A stretch of 64,000 nt of DNA. It comes from Streptomyces griseus subsp. griseus. GTDB lineage: Bacteria > Actinomycetota > Actinomycetes > Streptomycetales > Streptomycetaceae. The DNA lies in the NCBI RefSeq assembly GCF_000720255.1, contig NZ_JOJE01000056.1:9534-73533 (forward strand). The letters are read 5' to 3'. Shown here one piece after another: positions 28,046 to 37,517 of this stretch (position 1 is the first letter of the stretch; each line of letters opens with the position of its first letter). The position numbers and the translations under genes were made by a program. The notes under the pieces were generated by a model. It ran no database searches, was not told the origin of the DNA, and saw only the letters and a program-made list of their open reading frames with translations.

Positions 28046-28843
28046 CCCCTGCCCCACCGACGTCATGTAGGCCAATCGACAGACGTATCCAGCTGAGCGG
28101 GCCCTACGGTCAACCACGTGAGGGGATGCCCACGCCCGTGGCAGGACGTCGGAGGCGGCCGTCGGCCGGCTGGGGGAGGTCGGTGAACACCCTCAACCGA
28201 CGGGCCTCGGAACACTCCCGAAACGCGGTCCCGTCAAGGGGCGGGCTTCGCCATGCTGCGGCGGTGTTGTCGAGATGCAGTCCCCGACCGCCCACGCAGG
28301 TCACAGCCCGCAGTCGGGAGCCGAACTACCGTTCTCGCTGAACCCGTTCATAGACCAGCAGCTACTGAAGGGGCCCGCACTGGTCTGGGGTGCGAGGGTT
28401 CGCGGATATGGCCGAGAGGTTGAAGGGGTGGGCTGCGGCGCACCGGATGATGCGGGTGCCTACGCGCTCGGCCTCCTGGACACGACGTGTCGGAGCAGAA
28501 CCCCTGTGCGGGCGCCGAGTGGATCACGCTCGCGACCGTACTGCCCGGGCCGCGGAGGCCCACCGTCCGAGAAGGACTCAGGCAGACCCGCTTGAGCGGC
28601 TCCTGGACCACCCATGCGCAGCCAACCGTGCAGGAGGACGGCTGCCCCGACGCCGATGGATATGGCGAGGGGCATACCGTCGTCGCCTTCCGTGCTCTCC
28701 GCCGACGGCTTGACATCCCGGTCACCGGCCCGTCAAAGGCGCGGTCGGACGGGGGCGCGGCCATCGTGGGCCACCCGGACGGCGCTCCCTGGCCTGCGCC
28801 AGGATGTACGCGCCGGCCGAGGGCGATCGGCTGGGCGTGCGGC
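28046..28843. other. 800-bp stretch without a recognisable gene
   Basis: No supported gene. A - strand frame around 28500-28675 encodes a hydrophobic start (MPLAISIGVGAAVLLHGWL) followed by unrelated sequence, probably a leftover membrane-protein fragment. A serine-tRNA-like string near 28405 has no acceptor stem. Confidence 0.4.
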
Positions 28844-29068
28844 TCAGGCCGCGGCGCCCTGCGCGGCTGCGGTCACCTCGTAGCCCGCCTCGGTGATCGC
28901 TGCCCGTACGGCGTCGTCGTCGACCGCCTCTCCGTGTACCGTCACCCGCCCGGTCGGGACGTCGACATCGACCTCGGTGACGCCGGGTACTTCCACTACC
29001 TCTTCGGTGATGCTCGCGGCGCAGTGGCCGCAGCTCATGCCGGACACGGTGTAGGTCTTCCCGGCCAT
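28844..29068 (-). CDS. copZ: Copper chaperone CopZ-like HMA protein
   Basis: 74 aa, a single heavy-metal-associated domain. The copper-binding MSCGHC (Cys13, Cys16) follows strand 1, with the ferredoxin-like VTVHGEAVDDDAVRAAITEAGYEV completing the fold. It binds Cu(I) in the cytoplasm and hands it to a P1B-ATPase such as the one at 44033. ATG with AGGAG eight bases upstream. Third of a same-strand set with the SigC-like sigma factor and the Met/His-rich membrane protein. Confidence 0.93.
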   Translation of the reverse strand: MAGKTYTVSGMSCGHCAASITEEVVEVPGVTEVDVDVPTGRVTVHGEAVDDDAVRAAITEAGYEVTAAAQGAAA

Positions 29069-29269
29069 GGTGGGTGCTCCTGATTCTCTGTTTCCGGCGG
29101 TTGTGCCTTTGGGGTGTTTGGGGTTCCGGTGCCGCGTGGCACGGGGTACGGCGCGAAACCTCGCCGTGTTCAGAGACTGTGCTCGAGGCTGCCATCCGTG
29201 AGGGGAGGACCGGATCAGGTTGCTGCCGCCCGGAGGACGAACCGGGCGGCTGCATACGTACGCGGCCCG

Positions 29270-29887
29270 TCACGCCGCGGCGGCCACCGGCGTGCAGCGC
29301 TCGGCCTCGGTCAGCCACTCGATCAGCGAGGTGCGGGCGCGGGCGACCCGTGAGCGCACCGTGCCCACCGGGCAGTCGCTGACGTCGGCCGCCTCCGCGT
29401 ACGGAAGCCCGACCAGCTGGGTGAGGACGAAAGCCTCGCGGCGGTCGTCCGGAAGCGCGTCCAGCAGCTCGGCGAGGGCGACGCCGTCATCGAAGCCAGG
29501 CAGATCGCGCGACTGGGTGTGTTCGACGGCCGACTGCCAGTCGTCCGTGTCCGACAGACGGGGGCGCGAGGAGTTGTAGCGGAAGCTGTCGATCACCGCG
29601 CGGCGGGCGATGGACAGCAACCAGGTACGGGCCGAGGAACGGCCTTCGAACCGGTGCAGACTGCCCAGGGCCCGCAGAAACGTGTCCTGGGTCAGGTCGT
29701 CGGCACTCTGGGGGTCGGCACCGAGAAACGTCACGTACCGGCGGACGTCTCGGTGCAGTGCGCGGACGAAGAGGTCGACGGCGTCGGGGTCGCCGCCGCG
29801 GGCGGCGAGGGCCCAGGCCGTGATCGACGCGTCTCTCGACTCTTCTTGCGAGTCTTCGCGCGTTGAAGACAGGACAGGAGTGAGCAC
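29270..29887 (-). CDS. ECF sigma factor, SigC-like
   Basis: About 205 aa: region 2 with ADDLTQDTFLRALGSLHRF and SSARTWLLSIARRAVIDSFR, region 4 with REAFVLTQLVGLPYAEAADV and CPVGTVRSRVARAR. It closely resembles mycobacterial SigC, whose regulon is linked to copper acquisition, and here it lies between a Met/His-rich membrane protein and copZ. No anti-sigma gene adjacent. GTG start at 29887 with GGAGAG seven bases upstream. Confidence 0.88.
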   Translation of the reverse strand: MLTPVLSSTREDSQEESRDASITAWALAARGGDPDAVDLFVRALHRDVRRYVTFLGADPQSADDLTQDTFLRALGSLHRFEGRSSARTWLLSIARRAVIDSFRYNSSRPRLSDTDDWQSAVEHTQSRDLPGFDDGVALAELLDALPDDRREAFVLTQLVGLPYAEAADVSDCPVGTVRSRVARARTSLIEWLTEAERCTPVAAAA

Positions 29888-30072
29888 CTGGTGTCTCTCC
29901 TTCTCGGGAATCCAGGGGAGCGGTGTCCGGGCCGGCGCGCGCAGAGAAGCGAGCGGGACGGCGGAACCGGTGAAGGGGTGAACGGCCGGGCGCGCGTGTG
30001 CGCGACCGATGCCCGAGGCGGGGAGCCGACGGCCCGTCGTCCCCATGTGCGGCCTCGGGAAACCAGCTGTCG

Positions 30073-30807
30073 TCAGGCGACAGCGATCCCCGTGGGTGGA
30101 CCCCGAGAAGTGATCGCGTGGGCGAGGAGGAGTCGCCGCGGCATGCGATCCGAACGCCCCCTGAGGGCGCGGAAACGTGGCCGGTGCGGCGGCGTGGGCA
30201 GCCGGAGGATCAGGCGCAGCGGAACGACGAGCCATCCGGCGAAAGCCCGCAGGATGCGGAACGCGGCGCGCTCGCCGTGGGCGAGCCACAGGCCGCACAG
30301 CAGCGCGGCGAGAAGGTGGGCGGCGAGCATGCCGGTCGAGGACATGCCGCCCATGCCGTGGTCCAGGGAGTGCGCGGCCCCCATATGGCCCATCGGCCCC
30401 ATGGAGGGCATGGCGCCCATCCCGTGGTCCATGGAGGCCATCGACGTCGACATGGCGCCGTGCTCAGCGCCCGGACCCGACGGCGAACCGCACAGCAGGT
30501 AGCCCAGCCACTGGTGGAAGAGCGACCTGCCACCGGATGTCTGCGGGTGTACGACTGCCTGGGCGAGCGAGAACGACGCGTGGAGTGCGGCTTGGGCGGC
30601 GACCACGACGGAGCTGACCAGGACGGGCCCGCGCTCCCGGCCGGCCAGCCACCAGGCCGTGCCGCCGGTCAACGCCGCGCCCGTGACCATGGCCCACCAG
30701 GGCACCGCACTCCCCGACATCATGACGTGGCCCAGGGAGGCGAGCAGCACACAGACGGCCGCGAACACAGCGGCCCGAAGCGTGCGAGAACACCACCCAG
30801 CAGTCAT
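30073..30807 (-). CDS. Met/His-rich membrane protein of copper locus
   Basis: 244 aa, about five hydrophobic helices. Between helices 3 and 4 (about residues 118-158) is a Met/His-rich loop with SMDHGMGAMPSMGPMGHMG and SLDHGMGGMSS, a likely copper-binding region. A paralogue forms the protein at 47496-48107; both share TLRAAVFAAVCVLLA-type helix 1 and the ending RRLLLxHA-xxRGPP. Likely copper sensing or sequestration at the membrane; function unproven. ATG with GAGG upstream; 185 bp before the sigma gene. Confidence 0.8.
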   Translation of the reverse strand: MTAGWCSRTLRAAVFAAVCVLLASLGHVMMSGSAVPWWAMVTGAALTGGTAWWLAGRERGPVLVSSVVVAAQAALHASFSLAQAVVHPQTSGGRSLFHQWLGYLLCGSPSGPGAEHGAMSTSMASMDHGMGAMPSMGPMGHMGAAHSLDHGMGGMSSTGMLAAHLLAALLCGLWLAHGERAAFRILRAFAGWLVVPLRLILRLPTPPHRPRFRALRGRSDRMPRRLLLAHAITSRGPPTGIAVA

Positions 30808-30998
30808 GGCGCCTCATCCTCGCAGTCCGGGTCTCACGCGTCACGGGGAGGTACGGATACGCCCCTGGCGTCCGACTCAATCCAGTCATTGTGATCCACA
30901 CCACAGCAACGGCGGGGAACTCGAGGGCCGTTCGTGCCGACTCCTGCAGAGGACCCGGGAAGTGCCGCCGGGTGGAACGGGGTTGAGGAGGGGCGCCG

Positions 30999-32207
30999 GT
31001 GGCGGCGGAGCAGAGTGAGATCCGGACCGCGGCCGAAAGTAGCCCGGCGCCGGCGACAAGGGGCATGACCGCGCTGCTGACGTGCGCCATGGCCTTCTCG
31101 ATGATGCAGCTGTTCCTGCTCGGCGCCCTCGGACCGCGGCTCGTGGACGACCTGGATGTGACACCGACCTTACTGGGCCTGACCACGACCGTCGGCTTCG
31201 GGACGGCCGCCGCGCTCTCACCGGCCGGCGGACGTGTGGTGGATCGCCTCGGGCCGCGCCGCTGCCTCGTCGCGCTGCTGCTGGTGGCGGCACTGGCCCT
31301 GGCACTGATCGGATCGGCGCCGGGGGCGGGGTCCCTGTTGGCGGCGGTCGCACTGGGCGGACTCCCGCAGGCGCTGGCAAACCCCGCCACGAACAAGACG
31401 ATTTTGGCGGCGGTTCCCGCCGAGCGCCGTGGTTCAGTGACCGGGATGAAGCAGTCGGGCGTTCAGCTGGGCGCGTTCGCCGCCGGGCTGCCGCTGGCCG
31501 CGCTGGCCGGGATCGTCGGCTGGCGGGGCGCGGTGTGGGCGGCTGCCGGGACGGCCGTGGTGGCCGCGGTCTGGGCGGCGCGTACGCTGCCCGCCGATCC
31601 ACCCCCGAAGTACGCGCCCACCTCATGGATCCCACGCGGCACCATCGCCTGGCTGGCCGCTTTCTCGCTGCTGCTGGGCTGCGGCATCGCCTCCGTGAAC
31701 ACCTACCTCGCCCTGTACGGCGTGCGGCGGCTCGACCTCGGCCCGACGGCGGCCGCCGCGCTGGTGGCGATCCTGGGCGTCGCGGGGATCGCCGGGCGGG
31801 TGGGCTGGTCCAAGGTCGCCGGGCAGCCGGGGCGCGCGCTGTGGCTGCCGGGTGGGCTGGCGGCCGGAGCCGTGGGGGCGGTGCTGCTGCTCGCGGCCTC
31901 TGCGTACGCACGGCCACTGGCCTGGGTCGCAGCTGTCGCCGTGGGCATCTTCGCGGTCTCCGCGAACGCGGTCTCCATGGTGCTGGTGATGCAGCGTGCG
32001 GCGCCCGGCCGGGCAGGCCAGGACTCGGCCCTGGTGTCGGCCGGCTTCTTCGCCGGGTTCGCGATCGGTCCGCCCCTGTTCGGTCTGCTGGCCGCCGCCG
32101 ACCGCTACGGGGCGGGGTGGCTGCTGGTTGCGGGTGAGTTCGTGGGCGCGGGTGCGGTGGCGCTGGTCTGGGCGGTGCGAGAGCCGCGATCGGTCGTACG
32201 GCGATGA
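30999..32207 (+). CDS. MFS transporter
   Basis: 402 aa, twelve predicted helices of the major facilitator superfamily. The loop 2-3 region reads GGRVVDRLGPRR and the loop 4-5 region AERRGSVTGMKQSGVQLG. GTG start with GAGGAGGGG upstream. Its TGA overlaps the ATG of the next gene, so the permease and a GH88-like hydrolase are translationally coupled, suggesting uptake of an oligosaccharide or glycoside that the partner processes. Confidence 0.88.
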   Translation: MAAEQSEIRTAAESSPAPATRGMTALLTCAMAFSMMQLFLLGALGPRLVDDLDVTPTLLGLTTTVGFGTAAALSPAGGRVVDRLGPRRCLVALLLVAALALALIGSAPGAGSLLAAVALGGLPQALANPATNKTILAAVPAERRGSVTGMKQSGVQLGAFAAGLPLAALAGIVGWRGAVWAAAGTAVVAAVWAARTLPADPPPKYAPTSWIPRGTIAWLAAFSLLLGCGIASVNTYLALYGVRRLDLGPTAAAALVAILGVAGIAGRVGWSKVAGQPGRALWLPGGLAAGAVGAVLLLAASAYARPLAWVAAVAVGIFAVSANAVSMVLVMQRAAPGRAGQDSALVSAGFFAGFAIGPPLFGLLAAADRYGAGWLLVAGEFVGAGAVALVWAVREPRSVVRR

Positions 32208-33232
32208 GTACGGCGCGTACGGCCAAGGGCCCGGTCCACTCGTCCCCTGGCGTCCCTGAATGGGTGGGCCCCGCGCTGGAGTCCGTCCTCGGCCGGGTGG
32301 CTGTCACCCTGACCGAAGTGGGCGACCGCTTTCCCCTGTTCGCGGACCCCGACAACGGCCGGTGGACGACGACCGGGCGGGGCTCGTGGCCGGGCGGCTT
32401 CTGGGCAGGACTGTTGTGGCTGCGCGCCCGGCACACGGGGCAGCGGACCGACCGCGAGGCCGCTATCCGGTTCACGGGGCGGCTCGCGGGCTGGGTGGAC
32501 ACTGACACTGCCACGCGCGGACTGATTTTCTGGTACGGCACGGCGCTCGCCGACTCGCCTGAGGCTGCTGCTCTGCGCGTGCGGGCGGCCCAAGCCTGCC
32601 AGGACGCGTACGACTCCGAACTTGGCCTGGTTCCTTGGGGCTCGGCGTTCGGCGGGCCCCGTCTTCTGGCCCGTGTGGACGGCGTGCCTGGCATGGTTCC
32701 ACTGCTGGCCTCGGTGGACCCCCAAGCGGCAAGGTCTCATTTCCACCGCCACCTTGAACTCTGCCTGAGCGAGGGCCCCTCGTGCTGGTCCTGGCGGTAC
32801 GAGCGGCCTGTCGGCTGGGCTCCCTGCGACGATCCACCACCCGGCTGGAGCCGAGGCCGCGCCTGGCTGCTGCTGGCTGTCGCCGACGCCGCACACCGTC
32901 TCGATACCGACTACCTCGCGGAAGCCACAAGCCGCTTGCTCCAGGAGCCGGCTGTGCAGCCGGCCGACGAGGCACACCCCGACGGCCCTCTCGACACCTC
33001 CGCCGCCGCCATCACCGCCCTGGCCCTGCTCAAACTCGGCCACCGCGACCAAGCCGTCGCACTGCTCGACGAACTCGTCAGCACCCACGTCACAGCGGAC
33101 GGCCGCCTCCTGAACGGCTGCTACGACCTCGCCACCGGGACGGCGACGCGACACGAGCTGATATGGGGCGACTTCTTCCTCGCATACGCGCTCGCCGCAC
33201 TCGCGGGCCTCGCCGACCCTCACGACGCCTAG
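32204..33232 (+). CDS. GH88/105-like unsaturated glucuronyl hydrolase family protein
   Basis: 342 aa (alpha/alpha)6-barrel type protein: WTTTGRGSWPGGFWAGLLWLRARHTG near the N-terminus, FWYGTALADSP, GWSRGRAWLLLAVADAAH, DTSAAAITALALLKLG and a C-terminal LIWGDFFLAYALA, as in GH88/GH105 hydrolases. No signal peptide, so it acts in the cytoplasm on an imported sugar acid oligomer. Catalytic Asp positions were not verified. Coupled to the MFS gene (ATGA). Confidence 0.8.
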   Translation: MSTARTAKGPVHSSPGVPEWVGPALESVLGRVAVTLTEVGDRFPLFADPDNGRWTTTGRGSWPGGFWAGLLWLRARHTGQRTDREAAIRFTGRLAGWVDTDTATRGLIFWYGTALADSPEAAALRVRAAQACQDAYDSELGLVPWGSAFGGPRLLARVDGVPGMVPLLASVDPQAARSHFHRHLELCLSEGPSCWSWRYERPVGWAPCDDPPPGWSRGRAWLLLAVADAAHRLDTDYLAEATSRLLQEPAVQPADEAHPDGPLDTSAAAITALALLKLGHRDQAVALLDELVSTHVTADGRLLNGCYDLATGTATRHELIWGDFFLAYALAALAGLADPHDA

Positions 33233-33570
33233 CACCGCATCAGGCACCGTTTGCCCTGTCGGCCACGGCACACAGTCGCTGGACGTCGGCGTGCTCCACC
33301 AAGAACTGCCCGTCCCGCCAAACCACGTGTGCCTTTGTCCACGAGAATGGGCAGCACTGTTGCAGCGGTTCGGGGGCGTTCTGCGGCCAGGCCCGCGCGA
33401 GATGTTCACGAGTTTCGACAGCGCCGGCCACTCCTGGGCCGAGGCTCAGAGGGCCGTCGATGCCGGTGATCGGAGGTCCGGACAAATCGTGGGCGGGCAC
33501 CCGGTGCCTTTCCCCGAAGCTGAGGTCGTGCCGTAGCGGGCAGGCGCGGCCACCAGCCAGGATGCTCCTC
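33233..33570. other. 340-bp stretch with a possible gene remnant
   Basis: On the - strand a frame ending at 33240 has protein-like sequence for about 95 residues (HDLSGPPITGIDGPLSLGP, PFSWTKAHVVWRDGQFLVEH) but no believable start. I do not recognise the family; probably a decayed gene. Confidence 0.4.
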
Positions 33571-34437
33571 ATGACCACCGACCAGGACCTCGTCCCCCTC
33601 CGCTCGATGCGCTCAGCACCCGTGATGCTCGGTGTGGGAGCAGCCATCGGCGTTCTGGGCGGGATGATTGGTCTGGGTGGCGCCGAGTTCCGCCTGCCGC
33701 TGCTGATCAGCCTCTTCGGGTTCGCCGCGCTCTCAGCCGTCATCTTGAACAAGGCGATGAGCCTGGTCGTAGTCCTGGTCGCGCTACCTGCCCGGCTGGC
33801 AGCGGTCCCGGCCGCCGATGTGGCCGCACGCTGGCCGGTAGCCGTCAACCTGCTGGCCGGCAGCCTGCTGGGCGCCTGGGCCGGAGCGACCTGGGCGGTA
33901 CGTATGCGTAGCGCCACCCTCTACAAAGTGCTGGCCGCCCTGATGGTGCTCATGGCCGCTGCCCTGGTGGTTACACACACCATCGCCCTGGACGCGCTCG
34001 CGCTGCCGCTGTGGGCGCAGGTGCCCTGTGGCGTCGTGGCAGGCTTCGGCATCGGAGTGGTCGCGGCAATCATGGGCGTGGCCGGAGGCGAGCTGCTGAT
34101 CCCGACGATCGTGCTGCTGTTCGGGGAGGACGTCAAGACCGCGGGAAGCCTCTCCCTGCTGGTCTCACTGCCGACAATGCTCGTGGCCTTCGCCCGTTAC
34201 AGCCGCGACGGCAGCTTCGCCGTTCTCGGCGCCAACCTCCGCTTCACCACGATCATGGCCGCAGGCTCGATCGCCGGCGCCGTTTTGGGCGGGCTACTCC
34301 TCGGCGTCTTCCCGGACCTGGTGCTCATCCCCGTGCTGGCCGTAATCCTGCTCGTTTCCGCGGTCAGGCTGGCCCGTCACGACTACTTGATCCGCACACG
34401 GTCATCACATCCGATGACTTGCGACTGCGTTCCGTGA
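33571..34437 (+). CDS. TauE/SafE family sulfite/anion exporter
   Basis: About 288 aa, eight hydrophobic helices in two repeats, each opening with a Gly-rich turn: GVLGGMIGLGGAEFRLPLL and GVVAAIMGVAGGELLIPTI, the hallmark of TauE/SafE (DUF81) permeases. These move sulfite, sulfonates or related organic anions. The ATG at 33571 is favoured over 33562 by an AGG nine bases before it. Single gene, convergent with the acyl-CoA dehydrogenase. Confidence 0.87.
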   Translation: MTTDQDLVPLRSMRSAPVMLGVGAAIGVLGGMIGLGGAEFRLPLLISLFGFAALSAVILNKAMSLVVVLVALPARLAAVPAADVAARWPVAVNLLAGSLLGAWAGATWAVRMRSATLYKVLAALMVLMAAALVVTHTIALDALALPLWAQVPCGVVAGFGIGVVAAIMGVAGGELLIPTIVLLFGEDVKTAGSLSLLVSLPTMLVAFARYSRDGSFAVLGANLRFTTIMAAGSIAGAVLGGLLLGVFPDLVLIPVLAVILLVSAVRLARHDYLIRTRSSHPMTCDCVP

Positions 34438-34464
34438 TCGACAGGGCAAACGCTGCCTGATCGG

Positions 34465-35640
34465 TCATTCGGCGGTGCGCAGGGCCCTGCGTGCGACCGA
34501 CGTGATGTGCAGCTCGTCCGGGCCGTCGAGGATCCGGGCCGCTCTGCCCGTCCGGAACAGGGCGGGCAGAGCGGTGTCCGGGCCGAGACCAGCGGCTCCG
34601 TACACCTGGATCGCCGCGTCGGCCACCTGCTGCAAGGCGCGCGCGGCGGCCACCTTGGCCAGGCCCACTTCCACGTGCGCATCGAGCCCCGCGTCGAGGC
34701 GGGCCACCGCTTCGTACACCAGCGGACGGGTCGTCCGCAGGGCGAGCAGGGACTCGAAGACGTGGCGCTGGACGAGCTGGAGGTCACCGAGGGGGCCTCG
34801 GGAGCGGGTACGGGTCACCGCGCGCTCTCGCATGATGTCGAAGGCCCGCGCCGCCTGGCCCAGCCAGCGCAGGCAGCGAAGGGTGCGGCCCAGTTGGAGC
34901 CGTTCGCCCGCTATGGCCAGGGCCTTGCCGCGCGCGCCGATCAGGTGGTCGCTGTCGACCACGACCTCGTCCAGAGCGATCTCCCACTGCCCGCTCGCCC
35001 CGAACACCGGCAGTTCCCGCACCACGGTGAAGCCGGGTGAGCCAGTGGGCACGAGGAGCAACGACAGGCCCTCTCGATCGGCCGGTTCCCCATCGGTGCG
35101 GGCGAGCACCGTGACCAGGTCGGCGTCGGCTGCCCCGCTGGTGAACCATTTCCGTCCGCTCACCCGCCAGGTGCCGTGCTCCCCCGGGAGGGCGCGGGTG
35201 GCGGTGAGGAAGGGGTCCGTACCCGGTGTTTCCGGCTCGGTCATCGCGTAGCAGGCCCGTATCTCCCCGGCGACCAGCCGCTCGGCGTACCGGTCACGGG
35301 CGCCGGGGCTTCCGTGCCGCCAGAGCATCAGCGTGTCGAGCAGAGGTGCCGAACCGAGGGCGGCAGGCCCGTGGTCGCTGGCTCCCTCGGCTTCGGCGAC
35401 ATGGGCATACGAGCGCAGTGGCAGCCCCTGGCCGCCAAGTTCAGAGGGAAGAGGCAGCGCCCACAGCCCTTCGGCCTTGGCCTCCGTCTGCAGTCCGCGA
35501 AGGATGGTGGCTGCCTCTGGTCCGCCGGCGTCCAGCGCCGCCTCGTGGGGCATCACCCGGTCGCGTACGAACGCCGCGACGTGGTCTCTCAACTCTGCTG
35601 TGTCCGCCGGGCATTGGGGCGCACCGGTGATGTCCTCCAT
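34465..35640 (-). CDS. Acyl-CoA dehydrogenase family protein
   Basis: About 391 aa flavoenzyme: helical N-terminal domain, FAD-binding CYAMTEPETPGTDP and WRVSGRKWFTSGAADADLV, and the C-terminal helical domain with QVYGAAGLGPDTALPALFRTGRAARILDGPDE, where the late Asp/Glu segment includes the catalytic-base region. It oxidises an acyl-CoA at the alpha-beta position. ATG at 35640 with GAGG. Divergent from a CoA-transferase/ligase pair that would supply the thioester. Confidence 0.92.
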   Translation of the reverse strand: MEDITGAPQCPADTAELRDHVAAFVRDRVMPHEAALDAGGPEAATILRGLQTEAKAEGLWALPLPSELGGQGLPLRSYAHVAEAEGASDHGPAALGSAPLLDTLMLWRHGSPGARDRYAERLVAGEIRACYAMTEPETPGTDPFLTATRALPGEHGTWRVSGRKWFTSGAADADLVTVLARTDGEPADREGLSLLLVPTGSPGFTVVRELPVFGASGQWEIALDEVVVDSDHLIGARGKALAIAGERLQLGRTLRCLRWLGQAARAFDIMRERAVTRTRSRGPLGDLQLVQRHVFESLLALRTTRPLVYEAVARLDAGLDAHVEVGLAKVAAARALQQVADAAIQVYGAAGLGPDTALPALFRTGRAARILDGPDELHITSVARRALRTAE

Positions 35641-35765
35641 GCGGATTTTCCTCACTTTTCTCTGGAGTCGCGGGAACCCCGGCCCCCGGCCGTCCGACTG
35701 CCTCTTTCGTGGAACTGGTCGGGGGCGATCGCCTCCGGGTTCCCGCGCGTCAGGAAAGGGGAGGC

Positions 35766-37517
35766 ATGGCTACTCCAGCCACATCGGCGATCGCACGGAC
35801 GGCCGGACCGCTCGACGGGCTCCGCTTCGAGGGTTCAGGTCCACCGGGCGCGGCGGACGCGCTGGTCGCGGAGCATCTGAGGCTGCTGGGGGCCCAGCCT
35901 GACGGCAGCTCTGACGGCAGCGGTGGAGGCCGGTTCACCGTCTCCGGTCGCGAGGTCGGCGAAGTCTCCGCCGGCACCGTCTGGGGCGAGACCGCGACCG
36001 ATGAGGCCACCGTGCAGGCGGCCACCGGCATCATGGCGGTCCACGGCCGACGCGACGGCACCCCCCGCGGCCTCGCCGTCGACTACGCCGCCACCGCCGC
36101 CGGCGTGCTCGCCGTGCAGGGCCTGCTGGCCGGGCTCCTGGCACGGGCGCGCGGGGCCGGGCACATCACCCAGGTCGAGGTGAGCGCCGAGCGGGCCGGT
36201 CTGCTCACGGTCTCCCAGTACCTGGCCGCCGCCGGCGCCGAGGAGGGCGAGGCTGCCGAACTCGCTCCGGGCGGGCCTCCGTTCACGTCCACCGACGGAA
36301 CTGCCTTCGAGTTGGAGACGCTCGACCCGGGCGTGTGGGCGGCGTTCTGGCGCGCCCTCGACGCTCCCGAAGAGGCGATACGCAGAGGGTGGCGGCCCTT
36401 CCAGTTCCGGTACGCCACGGCCTGTGCGCCCTTCCCCCACGTGTTGCACGAGGCGGTGCGGGCGAGCACCTGGGAGCGGATCCGGCACGCGGCCGACGCA
36501 TCGGGCGCCGATGTGTGCCCGCTGGGGTCGCTGGCCGACCGGGCGGCCGAGTACGACGGGGCGGCGCCCTGGGAGTTGACCCCGCACGACGCCACGTACG
36601 TCCCGCGCGGAGCCTCCGACGGCGGGCCGCTGGCCGGGTTCACCGTCCTGGAGGCCGGTCGCCGTATTCAGGCTCCTCTCGCCGCCCATGTCCTTGGTCT
36701 GCTGGGGGCGGAGGTGATCCGGATCGAGCCGCCGGGCGGCGACCCGTTGCGCGGTATGCCGCCCGCCTGTTCGGGCATCTCGGCGCGGTGGCTCGCGTTG
36801 AACCGGGGCAAGAAGGCCGTCGAGGTGGACATCAAGTCCCCGTCCGACCGGGAGCGGCTGCGTGAGATGGCCGCCGACGCCGATGTGTTCCTGCACAACT
36901 GGGCGCCGGGAAAGGCCGCCCAGCTCGGCCTCGACCACGAGCACCTCGCCGTCGCCAACCCCGCGCTCGTCTACGCGTACACCAGCGGCTGGGCCGACCG
37001 GCTGCCCGACGCCCCCATGGGCACCGACTTCATGGTCCAGGCCCGCACCGGCGTGGGCGAGGCGGTACGGCCGGCCGGTGAGGCGCCCGCGCCGTCCCTG
37101 ATGACCCTGCTCGACGTGCTGGGCGGACTGCTCGGCGCCGAGGCCGTCCTGGCGGGCCTGCTGCAGCGCGAACGCACCGGCCGCGGAGTGCGCGTGCACT
37201 CGTCCCTGCTCGGTGCCGCGGACGTACTGACCGCGCCCGCCAGGGCCCGGGCCGCGCAGGGACTCGACCCGCGCCGGCCGGCCGGGTTCCGCCGCCCCCT
37301 ACGCACCGCCGACGGCTGGATCGCCCTGCCGGACCACGCCGCCAACCCGTACGACGTGAGCGCACTGTCCACCGAGCAGGCACTGAAGCGTCTGCGCGAC
37401 GGCGGCCTGTCCGCCGTCCCGGTCGTCACCGACCTCGCCGATCTGCTCTCCTCCGGCCCGATCAGCCGCGACGCACACGGCGCCCCCGCCGTCCCGACCC
37501 CCTGGAGCTTCGCATGA
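35766..37517 (+). CDS. Fused CaiB/BaiF-type family III CoA-transferase
   Basis: 583 aa, about 1.5 times a single CaiB/BaiF subunit. The C-terminal part (about 290-530) is a standard family III domain: GFTVLEAGRRIQAPLAAHVLGLLGAEVIRIEPPGGDP, NRGKKAVEVDIKSP, and the catalytic Asp in MGTDFMVQARTG. The N-terminal part (about 10-270) looks like a second, diverged CaiB-like half. ATG with GGGAGG upstream. Stop overlaps the next ATG (ATGA). Confidence 0.87.
   Translation: MATPATSAIARTAGPLDGLRFEGSGPPGAADALVAEHLRLLGAQPDGSSDGSGGGRFTVSGREVGEVSAGTVWGETATDEATVQAATGIMAVHGRRDGTPRGLAVDYAATAAGVLAVQGLLAGLLARARGAGHITQVEVSAERAGLLTVSQYLAAAGAEEGEAAELAPGGPPFTSTDGTAFELETLDPGVWAAFWRALDAPEEAIRRGWRPFQFRYATACAPFPHVLHEAVRASTWERIRHAADASGADVCPLGSLADRAAEYDGAAPWELTPHDATYVPRGASDGGPLAGFTVLEAGRRIQAPLAAHVLGLLGAEVIRIEPPGGDPLRGMPPACSGISARWLALNRGKKAVEVDIKSPSDRERLREMAADADVFLHNWAPGKAAQLGLDHEHLAVANPALVYAYTSGWADRLPDAPMGTDFMVQARTGVGEAVRPAGEAPAPSLMTLLDVLGGLLGAEAVLAGLLQRERTGRGVRVHSSLLGAADVLTAPARARAAQGLDPRRPAGFRRPLRTADGWIALPDHAANPYDVSALSTEQALKRLRDGGLSAVPVVTDLADLLSSGPISRDAHGAPAVPTPWSFA

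Noticed and set aside
28395..28480. Serine-tRNA-like string (GCGGATATGGCCGAGAGGTTGAAGG, split here by eye into acceptor and D-arm)
   Set aside because: No matching acceptor 3' half, anticodon stem or T-arm GTTCGA follows at the right distance.
32105..33409. 434-aa - strand frame opposite the GH88-like gene
   Set aside because: Antisense shadow; the + strand gene has domain motifs and translational coupling to the MFS gene.
33240..33545. - strand frame with SWTKAHVVWRDGQFLVEH as a real gene
   Set aside because: Protein-like but no start codon with a ribosome binding site that does not run into the divergent TauE gene; listed only as a remnant.
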